Assembly (NCBI GenBank): GCA_002811675.1
Contig: PDIM01000012.1
Coordinates: 217,428 to 249,851 of the forward strand
Length of the DNA stretch: 32,424 bases
Source of the DNA: Ichthyosporea sp. XGB-2017a
Taxonomy: Eukaryota > Opisthokonta > Ichthyosporea
Reading direction: 5' to 3'
Part shown: in pieces, positions 15,101-21,866 of the stretch
Layout of the letters: every line of letters starts with the position of its first letter
Numbering within the stretch: the first letter of the stretch is position 1
Program-made: the position numbers and the translations under genes
The notes under the pieces: generated by a model
The model's input: only the letters and a program-made list of their open reading frames with translations
The model's database searches: none
Told to the model about the DNA's origin: nothing

Positions 15101-16192
15101 CAAGGACTGAAAAAGATTAGGACTGTGAGTGTCTTTACATTATTCAATATTGTTCATGTAAACTGTCACAATGAAGCTGTAAGAATGGATCGTTCAGGGC
15201 GGCACAGTAAAAGTGAGTGGGAAGGTGCCACGTTACGTAACTCTCACACTCAGTGCAATAACTTACTGCCAATGTTTGGTCCCCATATTCCCTTTTCTTC
15301 TTATCGCGCGGCAGTTGACAGGTTTTTTGTAAACCTAGGAAATGTTGCTAAGTTGGAATTTTTCCGAATTGGAACTTTGACAGATAATGTTGTGATGCTG
15401 ATAGCAAAATATGCTAGCGAGGAAAATTTCAGTACGGTTGAACAAGGTGGTAGTAGAGAAAGTAACATTAAGCAAGTGCCATACCTAATCCAAGTGGGTT
15501 TATATTTGCTGCATCAAAATGCTGAACAGCGAGAATCATTGCACAATAACCTAATGGAGAATATAGATGAAATGAGTAGTGGCTCGAGTAAAAAGATACG
15601 AGAGTACAATGAAAGTTGTCTTAATGCTTTGGGATTATCGATCTTTCTTCTTTCGTGGGATGAGTGGGTATCGGTGAGAATAGCTCTTTTGAAAGCGTGT
15701 TTGCGTTATACAAATGCTATATATGGATCTAATGCTGTCCTTAGCTATGCAAAATACAAACCAATATTACATGTGTTTGTGCTTGTCAACTCCATACATA
15801 CTGAATTAAAAGAAGGCACTTGCGACTCAAAATGTGTAAAATTTGGAGGTACTGGTTCCGATGGCAAAACATGCCTTGAAATAGATTTGCAGAAGCATGT
15901 TGTCAGCGAGTCAGCCGAAAAGCAGCCGCTTCATCGTGACGCAGATGCCTATTTGGCTCAAGCTGATGGGAAGCCCAAATTCGCCGTGGCAATGTGGCAT
16001 TTGCTCAAGTACCATGATTTACAGATTGTAGAGAATTTTACAAAGATCATGACCAACTTTTATGAAGAAGTGTGTGTTTGTGAATCCCTGTTGGAGCTTT
16101 GTGATGTTGTGGGATTGTTAGAAGAAGTCATGAAGGAGGGGCAAGGATGCGGGGATGAATTTATTAAATCCGTACTTGCTAGTTCGGTTTAA
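130..16192 (+). CDS. UBR4: UBR4/Pushover/BIG-type E3 ubiquitin ligase (4 exons)
   Basis: Giant E3 ligase of the N-degron and protein quality-control pathway. In animals the family works with KCMF1 and calmodulin; plants call it BIG. My model is 130-509, 602-1074, 1161-4035 and 4120-16192, giving 5266 aa (human UBR4 is about 5180). All junctions keep frame. The exon 1-2 joint restores SLLVPKNQL, like human SLIPRNQL. Domain map from my reading: Ser-rich N-terminus; helical armadillo-like stretches; UBR box about 1754-1817, with the HWYFCYTCG and FFCDCGG motifs; WD-like propeller about 1940-2330 (WLPGSQT, FVKLFDL); jelly-roll-like region about 2386-2470; ZZ finger 2789-2831; Cys-rich zinc region about 3595-3655 (RCRQCRNINY-like); GYALKNYIKL and VVQRTKLI blocks; C-terminal hemiRING from C4864 (CMICREGY) to H4922/C4925/H4926. 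The 3' end is convergent with uricase. Identity is near certain. Exact splice sites are inferred, and the second acceptor is weak. Confidence 0.96.
510..601 (+). other. UBR4 intron 1 (92 nt)
   Basis: Donor GTAAGT at 510 and acceptor TTAG ending at 601. The exon before it ends with two bases of a codon and the next supplies one, making AAA (Lys) followed by Asn-Gln-Leu. The joined VPKNQL resembles human UBR4 IPRNQL, which independently supports this junction. The unspliced reading frame stops at 511. Confidence 0.88.
1075..1160 (+). other. UBR4 intron 2 (86 nt)
   Basis: Donor GTATGC at 1075. The acceptor AG at 1159-1160 follows an A-rich run rather than a pyrimidine tract. A strong branch-point-like TACTGAC lies a few tens of bases upstream. 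The junction is phase 1 and gives GAC (Asp), then LRKLYVKACEEF. Another AG at 1166-1167 would break the frame. The match is good but the acceptor is atypical. Confidence 0.7.
4036..4119 (+). other. UBR4 intron 3 (84 nt)
   Basis: Donor GTAAAA at 4036. A long T-rich tract precedes the acceptor TTTTAG ending at 4119. The phase-2 junction makes AGC (Ser) and opens LHVLAFEVHSLLRSL in frame with the Met codon at 4175. That Met is therefore internal and not a gene start. Confidence 0.85.
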
Positions 16193-16316
16193 CTCAATTA
16201 AGAGTAGTCCTTTAGGTACTAAATAGTCACGAATATGTTTATTCAAAACAAAGAAAAACGAAAGTGATAAAAGAAAAACAGGAACAGAAAAATAAAGAAA
16301 TGGTTTTAGACACCAA
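16193..16316. terminator. Convergent 3' ends of UBR4 and uricase
   Basis: There are 124 bases between the two stop codons. AATAAA on the plus strand at 16291-16296 lies about 100 nt after the UBR4 stop. TTTATT at 16238-16243 is AATAAA on the minus strand, about 75 nt after the uricase stop. If both signals are used, the two 3' UTRs overlap by tens of bases or more. The signals are sequence matches only. Confidence 0.55.
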
Positions 16317-17333
16317 TTACAATTTGGAAATCATGTTCAGGTCGGCTCTGTTTACAGTGCATTCAATGACACCGTGGGGATCTTCAGCGGCTACAAACAC
16401 CTCGTTCTTATTCTCCATTCCATGCCTCTTCATATCTACTGCAAAAACATGCTGGTTAGGCATATTCATCATAACACTGCAGACATCATTTCCGCATTTG
16501 CGCAAGACACGGGATGCGGCAAGAAAGAGGGTATTCTGCACAGACGGAGAATACTTTCCAGTCTTGGGTGGACCAGCAAACTCATCCAGAAGCTCGTCTT
16601 TGACAATTCTAAAGATATCGTCAAAAGCGCAGCGTTGTGGGTGGTCCAGGCGATATTCGCAAGTTACTGTTGTGCGAAAGATACGATCAGTTACTTCCGG
16701 CAATGTCGTGTACTCGTCACGCACAAATCCCACAAACCCTGTCTGAGTAGTTTTTAAAATTTTCATATCTTTAAATCCTGCCCACAATTTCGGTGGAGCG
16801 CCTTTTTGCAAATGCATCTTGCAAGTGCGGACACAGTCACGAAAACCAAAAAATGCATGGTCATGAGGGATCCCATCCCTAGTCATTCTCTGCCAGGGGT
16901 ATTCTTCAATCTCCACCTCCACCCGGGTCACCTGTGTGTAGGTCTGTGTGAAATGAGACCCCAAATCCAACGCAAACTGCTCAATCGTGGTCACCCCCAA
17001 ACGCTGGGCAAGCATTGATATCGTATTCTTCACCGAGTCTGTTGCCACAATATCGCGGTTATCTCCCACGGTGAAGTCAATAGTGCTGGATAGGGACAGC
17101 AGGCACTGGACGCGGAATTCCCGATACAGCTGGCGGCCAGACGCATCCTTTGTCACCGTTACAAGACGCACACCTGACTTGCCATAGCGGCGATCCCCGA
17201 CCACACAGTGTGAGTGCTGTCTGCGCATTTCCGCCTCGGTGGGGAGAGGGGGAGGGGCAGAATAGGAGGAGGCACCCGTACCGCTGTTGGTGCTGGAGAA
17301 CATGCTCGTATATGATCCACCGCTGATTGGCAT
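16317..17333 (-). CDS. UOX: Urate oxidase (uricase), peroxisomal
   Basis: Oxidises urate to 5-hydroxyisourate with O2, without a cofactor, in purine breakdown. The protein is 338 aa against about 300 in most relatives; the surplus is a Ser/Pro-rich N-terminal extension of about 40 residues. By family alignment from memory, the catalytic triad is present as K52 (YGKSGV), T98 (VATDSVKN) and H295 (MPNQHVF). The urate-binding residues are also present: F200 (TGFVGF), R217 (VTDRIF), Q266 (SPSVQN) and N293. The protein ends in SKL, a classical type 1 peroxisomal targeting signal. It is a single exon on the minus strand. The start is the first ATG; M11 is an alternative. It shares a 145-base divergent spacer with SAMTOR. 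By eye it appears more GC-rich than the flanking giant genes, possibly reflecting codon bias from high expression. Confidence 0.97.
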   Translation of the reverse strand: MPISGGSYTSMFSSTNSGTGASSYSAPPPLPTEAEMRRQHSHCVVGDRRYGKSGVRLVTVTKDASGRQLYREFRVQCLLSLSSTIDFTVGDNRDIVATDSVKNTISMLAQRLGVTTIEQFALDLGSHFTQTYTQVTRVEVEIEEYPWQRMTRDGIPHDHAFFGFRDCVRTCKMHLQKGAPPKLWAGFKDMKILKTTQTGFVGFVRDEYTTLPEVTDRIFRTTVTCEYRLDHPQRCAFDDIFRIVKDELLDEFAGPPKTGKYSPSVQNTLFLAASRVLRKCGNDVCSVMMNMPNQHVFAVDMKRHGMENKNEVFVAAEDPHGVIECTVNRADLNMISKL

Positions 17334-17478
17334 GTTTTTGCTTTGAAGTATTTTTGTTTTCGTTGATTTTAAAGAAAAAAAAAAAAAAAAAGCAAAAGCC
17401 GTCCACGGGGTTTTTTTTTTTTAAGGGAGAGAAAAAAAAAAAAGTGGGAGATTTGAGGAGAAAAAGGGGGTTGAAAAG
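17334..17478. promoter_or_regulatory. Divergent uricase/SAMTOR promoter region
   Basis: Only 145 bases separate the two start codons, so this spacer must hold both 5' UTRs and core promoter elements. It contains A17 (17375-17391), T12 (17411-17422) and A12 (17432-17443) tracts around a short GC-rich block. Poly(dA:dT) tracts are known to disfavour nucleosomes. No TATA box or named factor site is recognised. Confidence 0.5.
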
Positions 17479-18936
17479 ATGAAAGAGGGAGGGGATTGTG
17501 AAGCGTTTGCTGAAGAGAAAATAAGCGGGGGATGTGAGGGACAGAATGGCAGTAGTGTACGTGATGTGGATGTTGAAGATAATCAAAAGTTGGCTGAGAT
17601 AATCAAGCTACATCACCAGGAACTGCGAGTAGCATTTGAAAGGGAAAAGAATCGACTTGTTGAAGAGGAAAGACTCAAGGACGGGGAAGGGGGGGGCGAA
17701 AAGGAGATGTGCTGGGTTGATTTGGAGAAGAAGGCTTTAGAAAAGGTCTGGGATGGAATTTTGGAGCAGGATGAAAAGCTGAAATCCTACTCGAATGCCA
17801 TGAACAAACTTGCCAAAGGGTTCTGGAATAATAGGCACACCAATGATCGCGTGATTTGGTGCAAAAAAACGGCGGTGGATTATTTTAAGGAAGGAGGTAT
17901 ACAAGTCTGTCTTGAAAAGGATCAGAGAAGGGAGGCGTTCATGTCAAATCCTTCTACATCCCCTTCTTCTTCTGTGAAAGTATATGAGAGCCCTCACGGC
18001 AAGAATAATCAAAAAATTTCCCTGCTTGATGTTGGCAGCTGCTTTAATCCCTTTGAGATATTGTGCAGTGAGGACTTTGACGTGTTTGCTCTTGACTTAC
18101 AGCCGGCGGTACCTAGTGTTAGAAAAGCAGACTTTTTACAAGTTGAGGTGACTCGTAGTGTATCCAATCAGCCCATGTCTGTCCACAATCGTATCGAGAA
18201 GCAGAACAATGCTGATCAGTTCGAAGCCTTGAAGTTTCGCGCAGAAAGCTTTGATGTGGTAGTGTTTTCCTTGCTACTGTCTTACTTCCCATCTCCATTG
18301 CAGCGATGGCAGGCCTGTGCCAAGGCACATGAGCTTCTTCAAGTCAATGGATTGCTGCTGGTTGTCTCGCCTGACTCGAATAATGTAAATAAGAACGCCC
18401 CTGTTATGAAAGATTGGAAGCTGGGGATAGGTAAGTTGGTTTGCTTTGTTGTAACAGATTACTTAGATAAAAGTCATTTGAGAAAGGCTATGTTACTTAT
18501 GTTGTTTTTGAAAACTTATTTTGCTGCTTCAAAAGAAAATCTGGGATTTCTAAGGCTCAAATATGTTAAACACGAACATTTGCACCTAATGGCGTTCCGA
18601 AAAGTTCCAGATCGTGTCTACTCGTTTGCAGTGAGGAACAGTGAGAAAATTTTATCTTCCTTAAAGGAGGTTGGTGTCGTTAAAGAGCTCACTGGGAGTA
18701 GTCAAACTGGAGAAGTCGAAGAAGCGGAAGACGGAAATATTGCCAGAGGTTGCTGTCGAGGTAGTGGAGATGCAGTGGAAATTGAACTTAGAAGCTTAAA
18801 GTGTGCGCGGCTTATGAGAATTCCTCAAGACACAAAGAAACAGTTGAGTGGTGATAGGAGTCGCAAGTCGAAATCCGGAAAGCGAGGAGAACAAGAAGGG
18901 GGTCCAAGTGCTGATAAGAAACGAAAAATTGAATGA
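17479..18936 (+). CDS. SAMTOR: SAMTOR-like S-adenosylmethionine sensor (BMT2 family)
   Basis: In animals SAMTOR binds SAM and, when SAM falls, binds GATOR1-KICSTOR to inhibit mTORC1. Diagnostic blocks match the human protein from memory: LLDVGSCFNPF, VVVFSLLLSYFPSP, QRW..C.KAHELL..NGLLL, SPDS, HLHLMAFRK and a late IPQD. G186 and D206 align with human SAM-binding G172 and D190. The open frame reads 485 aa through a GTAAGT...AG intron at 18431-18535. Removing it gives 450 aa and restores GIENLGF, like human AIESLGF. The N-terminus to about 110 is charged and probably helical. The tail is Lys/Arg-rich (KKRKIE at the end), like a nuclear signal and not part of human SAMTOR. Yeast Bmt2 is an rRNA adenine methyltransferase in the same superfamily, so a methylation role is not excluded. 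SZT2 lies 3 kb downstream. Confidence 0.92.
   Translation: MKEGGDCEAFAEEKISGGCEGQNGSSVRDVDVEDNQKLAEIIKLHHQELRVAFEREKNRLVEEERLKDGEGGGEKEMCWVDLEKKALEKVWDGILEQDEKLKSYSNAMNKLAKGFWNNRHTNDRVIWCKKTAVDYFKEGGIQVCLEKDQRREAFMSNPSTSPSSSVKVYESPHGKNNQKISLLDVGSCFNPFEILCSEDFDVFALDLQPAVPSVRKADFLQVEVTRSVSNQPMSVHNRIEKQNNADQFEALKFRAESFDVVVFSLLLSYFPSPLQRWQACAKAHELLQVNGLLLVVSPDSNNVNKNAPVMKDWKLGIGKLVCFVVTDYLDKSHLRKAMLLMLFLKTYFAASKENLGFLRLKYVKHEHLHLMAFRKVPDRVYSFAVRNSEKILSSLKEVGVVKELTGSSQTGEVEEAEDGNIARGCCRGSGDAVEIELRSLKCARLMRIPQDTKKQLSGDRSRKSKSGKRGEQEGGPSADKKRKIE
18431..18535 (+). other. In-frame intron in SAMTOR (105 nt)
   Basis: Donor GTAAGT at 18431, acceptor AAAAG ending at 18535. The length is a multiple of three and contains no stop, so the frame stays open whether or not it is removed. 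Its 35 translated residues fall between KDWKLGI and ENLGF, where the human protein has no insert. Phase-1 splicing rebuilds GAA (Glu). Homology favours it being an intron. Confidence 0.85.
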
Positions 18937-19006
18937 AGTAAACATGAAGGAGCATGCAAAGGCTATATTTGTTGTGTAGTTTGTGTGTTGTTTCTTTTTT
19001 ATTTCA
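18937..19006. terminator. Convergent 3' ends of SAMTOR and INSIG-like gene
   Basis: Seventy bases lie between the stops. TTTATT at 18998-19003 reads AATAAA on the minus strand only a few bases after the INSIG-like stop, implying a very short 3' UTR if used. No clear AATAAA follows SAMTOR on the plus strand here, so its transcript may run into the INSIG-like gene. Confidence 0.4.
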
Positions 19007-19732
19007 CTACTTGATTTTCTTTGTTTCCTGCGCATTTGCTGCGTTTTCAGCAGCGACCCTGTGGTCGTGTTGATAAATCTTCAACGCCATTGTCCCTCCA
19101 GCTGAAGCAGCACTCATCCACAGCCAAACTATCCAATGGCGAACAAACCAGACGTCTGGTTGGATATATTCAAAGAATTCGAGGGAGCAAAAAGAACCTT
19201 CAAATACCACTCCACTGATGCCCACCACTAATGAAAGAATAATCATAGCAATGTCATAATACCAGTCATTCAGCATTACGGTAGTAAATATAATCTGAGC
19301 GGTTGCCAGTGCCCACAGCATCACCGAGACCGTTGAATCGGGCCACCCGTGGTGGACAAGGACACTGGAGGCGACATATACCAGCAGAGTCATTAGCATC
19401 CCCAGGTAGCAGGCACCCCACGAGGGAAGTCTTAGGTCCTCGAGGTGGTGGTGTAGTTCTTTCTTTTCCTTCTTCGCGGAGGAAGCGGAAGAAGAGGAGG
19501 ACACATGGTGAGTCAAGTGCCAGTGGATGAAAGGGAATATCAAATAGATGAGGACGAAGCCAGATGCGAAAAGAAAAGGGATGTGCCAGGCAAGCATGCC
19601 AAACCAAAAGGGCTGTGGGTATTTAAGCACATTTGTGTACACATGACCTGAATCTCCAATCACACCGAAGAGGGCGCCGTACATAAAGAAGGCAAATAGT
19701 CGGAAAGCGTGCGTATTCCCCGAGACTCGCAT
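19007..19732 (-). CDS. INSIG-family ER membrane protein
   Basis: The protein is 241 aa and strongly hydrophobic, with about six membrane segments near residues 10-26, 42-72, 104-126, 132-154, 158-178 and 192-219. A Ser/Lys/His-rich cytosolic-type loop lies at 77-101. Family marks against human INSIG, from memory: AWHIP...FPFIHWHL matches AWWVP...YPCIDRHL, and YIQPDVWFVRHW followed by SAGGTM matches YTSPDFLYVRSW followed by AGGITM. Animal and yeast INSIGs sit in the ER and control HMG-CoA reductase; animal ones also retain SCAP/SREBP in response to sterols. The last four residues, KKIK, fit the KKxx dilysine ER-retrieval signal. It is a single exon, starting at the first ATG. I infer an ER sterol-regulatory role from family membership only. 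Confidence 0.8.
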   Translation of the reverse strand: MRVSGNTHAFRLFAFFMYGALFGVIGDSGHVYTNVLKYPQPFWFGMLAWHIPFLFASGFVLIYLIFPFIHWHLTHHVSSSSSASSAKKEKKELHHHLEDLRLPSWGACYLGMLMTLLVYVASSVLVHHGWPDSTVSVMLWALATAQIIFTTVMLNDWYYDIAMIILSLVVGISGVVFEGSFCSLEFFEYIQPDVWFVRHWIVWLWMSAASAGGTMALKIYQHDHRVAAENAANAQETKKIK

Positions 19733-19882
19733 GATGATTTGATTTGATTCGTTTTTGTTGTACTTATTGATTTGTCGGTCTTTACAAACTTGAATTTGGT
19801 TTTTTTTTTTTTAACAAAAAAGCAAACAAAACAAAAACAAAAAAAAAAAAAAAACAAAAAAAAACAAAAAAAAAAAACAAAA

Positions 19883-19921
<39 letters not shown>

Positions 19922-20249
19922 CGGAAATTTAGCGCAATTTCTTATTTTGGTAATTACAATTATATTATGGCGAGGAAAATCCGCGTGTAGTGTACTTATT
20001 TGTTCAAGCTGCTGGGTATTTGTTTTGTTTTGAGTTTTGACAAAATCAAATACAGTCTCTGAATCTCTGCTGTGATAAATTAGTTTGATTTGGTTTCTTT
20101 TTTAGTGTTACATAAAGTATGGTGGGTATTTTGAAAATAAGGAAGGCAAATATGATAAGAAAAGGGTAGGGAAAAAAAGAAAGCAATGCTAACAAGTTTT
20201 TATGTTTTATCAATCTGTCTAGTCTTCTTCAAGCTCGTCTGCTGCGTAT
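19733..20249. promoter_or_regulatory. Divergent INSIG-like/DNPEP intergenic region
   Basis: This 517-base spacer lies between two divergent starts. It holds a T-run followed by a long A-rich tract (19799-19920) and then AT-rich sequence without a convincing ORF. A pyrimidine-rich stretch ends in CTAG at 20219-20222, just before a Ser-rich in-frame run leading into the DNPEP start. This could be a splice acceptor for an upstream exon. No named promoter element was recognised. Confidence 0.45.
19801..19920. repeat. Poly(T)/poly(A) low-complexity tract
   Basis: A run of about 13 T is followed by about 100 bases that are almost only A, with scattered C and one G. It ends in an uninterrupted A37 (19884-19920). 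There is no flanking element ORF and no visible target-site duplication, so I read it as simple low-complexity DNA in a promoter spacer. Exact length is likely unreliable in an assembly. Confidence 0.85.
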
Positions 20250-21635
20250 ATGCAATCCGCTAAAGGATTCATTAACTTTGTGAACAAATCACAATCCCCA
20301 TGGCACGCTGTGCAAACTAGCCGGGAGAAGCTCCTCGCTGCGGGTTTCTCTGAAATCAATGAGCGGGATTCCTGGCAAATCCAGCCCAATGGAAAATACT
20401 TTTTCTCTCGCAATCAATCCACACTTGTTGCTTTCGCTGTTGGTGGAAACTACAAGCCTGGAAATGGATTTTCCATTGTTGGAGCGCACACAGACTCCCC
20501 TTGTATTCGTGTGAAGCCTGTGTCTGTGATGCCTCACAAGCACGGATACATCCAGGTCGGAATCGAGCCATATGGTGGAGGTTTGTGGCACACATGGTTT
20601 GATCGCGACTTGACAGTGTGTGGGCGTGCTGTTGTGAACTGCAATGGGACTTATAAGAGTAAATTAGTGAAAGTAGATCGCCCAATTCTGTCTATTCCTA
20701 ATCTTGCTATCCACTTGAATAGAGATATATATACGGAAGGTTTCAAGCCGAATAAGCAGACCCAAATTGTGCCCATTTTGGCAACTGCAATTAAGAGTGA
20801 ATTGGAGAAAGACTACAAGCCTTCGGAACACGCGTGCTCAGAGGAAAAGCAGGAAGGAATGCACCATCCAGTGTTGATTAAATTGTTGTGTGAGGAGTTG
20901 AATTGCCAACCCGACCAAATTGTAGATTTTGAATTGTGTCTCGCCGATTGTGTCCCCTCTTGCATTTCGGGGGCCAATAACGAGTTTATTCATTCGGGAC
21001 GCTTGGATAATCTTTTGAGTTCTTATTGCGCATTGGAAGGGCTAGTGAATGCACTTCCCTCCCTTTCCAGTGAAAGCAATGTTCGTATTGTAACTTTGTA
21101 CGACCACGAGGAGATTGGCTCATCCAGTGCGCAAGGGGCTGCGTCTGCTATGACCGAGCATGTGTTGCGAAGACTCGCAGTTGGAGGATCCCAGGTTGCC
21201 TTTGAAGAAGCAATCAACAAGTCCATGTTGATCAGTGCCGATATGGCCCATGCTGTCCACCCCAACTATCCCGAAAAACATGAGCCCCAGCACACTGTGC
21301 AAATACACAAAGGACCAGTGTTGAAGTATAACACTAACCAGCGATATGCTACAAACAGTGTGACTGCTAGTGTTTTGAAAGAGCTTGCGAAGACAACAGG
21401 TGTGCCACTGCAAAGTTTTGTTGTTCGTAATGACATGGGATGCGGTTCCACCATCGGGCCCATTCTGTCCAGCAAGTTGGGTCTTCGAGTTGTTGATATT
21501 GGTAATCCACAGCTTGCAATGCATTCCATCAGGGAAATGTGTGGCACAGATGATGTCCACCATGCCATTAAGCTCTTTGAAGCTTTTTTTGATTCATTCG
21601 CCCAGATGGATGCCAAACTCAGAATTGATGGGTAA
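20250..21635 (+). CDS. DNPEP: Aspartyl aminopeptidase, peptidase family M18
   Basis: Cytosolic zinc aminopeptidase that removes N-terminal Asp/Glu from peptides and so finishes peptide breakdown. The protein is 461 aa, close to the usual 475. The two-metal and catalytic residues are all visible: H80 (GAHTDSP), D253 (SGRLDNL), E287/E288 (YDHEEIGS), D331 (SADMAHAVHPNY) and H425 (AMHSIREM). Several blocks read closer to plant than to human enzymes from memory, for example TEGFKPN.QT and VVRNDMGCGSTIGPIL. The chosen ATG fits the family N-terminus (KGFINFVN..SPWHAV). In-frame Ser codons run upstream to a TAG at 20220 that also resembles a splice acceptor, so a short upstream exon is possible. It is divergent from the INSIG-like gene and convergent with SZT2. 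Confidence 0.97.
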   Translation: MQSAKGFINFVNKSQSPWHAVQTSREKLLAAGFSEINERDSWQIQPNGKYFFSRNQSTLVAFAVGGNYKPGNGFSIVGAHTDSPCIRVKPVSVMPHKHGYIQVGIEPYGGGLWHTWFDRDLTVCGRAVVNCNGTYKSKLVKVDRPILSIPNLAIHLNRDIYTEGFKPNKQTQIVPILATAIKSELEKDYKPSEHACSEEKQEGMHHPVLIKLLCEELNCQPDQIVDFELCLADCVPSCISGANNEFIHSGRLDNLLSSYCALEGLVNALPSLSSESNVRIVTLYDHEEIGSSSAQGAASAMTEHVLRRLAVGGSQVAFEEAINKSMLISADMAHAVHPNYPEKHEPQHTVQIHKGPVLKYNTNQRYATNSVTASVLKELAKTTGVPLQSFVVRNDMGCGSTIGPILSSKLGLRVVDIGNPQLAMHSIREMCGTDDVHHAIKLFEAFFDSFAQMDAKLRIDG

Positions 21636-21866
21636 TGATCCGTACGAGAGAAAGAAGAAAAGAAACTTGTAGTATTATGTAGAGTAGCGCAAACTTGTAT
21701 CCGTGGCCCCAAGCTATAATATAGTTTGATTTCTTAGTCACAAGAAGTATGATACTTGCTTTTGTAATTTTTATAAAATAAATAGAAACGATACTATATG
21801 CCATACATTTGCGAATTTAAGGACTTTTTATAGAAAATTTATTTACAACTTGTTATGTAGCATACA
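21636..21866. terminator. Convergent 3' ends of DNPEP and SZT2
   Basis: This 231-base AT-rich spacer lies between the stops. AATAAA on the plus strand at 21777-21782 lies about 140 nt after the DNPEP stop. TTTATT at 21838-21843 is AATAAA on the minus strand, about 24 nt after the SZT2 stop. The two predicted transcript ends fall close together without much overlap. Confidence 0.55.

Noticed and set aside
4175-16192. Met at 4175 as the start of an independent 4005-aa protein
   Set aside because: A good pyrimidine tract and AG at 4119 open the frame upstream, and UBR4 homologues have about 1,250 more N-terminal residues, which the upstream exons supply.
17479-18936. Plain yeast-type Bmt2 rRNA methyltransferase as the primary call
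   Set aside because: The blocks LLDVGSCFNPF and FSLLLSYFPSP match animal SAMTOR far better than fungal Bmt2 as I recall it. Enzyme activity is still possible, so it is kept as an alternative.
19801-19920. Poly(A) tract as the tail of a LINE or SINE insertion
   Set aside because: No element body, internal promoter boxes or flanking duplication could be seen.
19772-19990. Poly-Lys frame across the A-rich tract
   Set aside because: It is simply the translation of poly(A), with no conserved content.
21266-21712. 148-codon minus-strand frame over the DNPEP 3' end
   Set aside because: It overlaps conserved active-site blocks of DNPEP on the opposite strand. Composition and content show no family.
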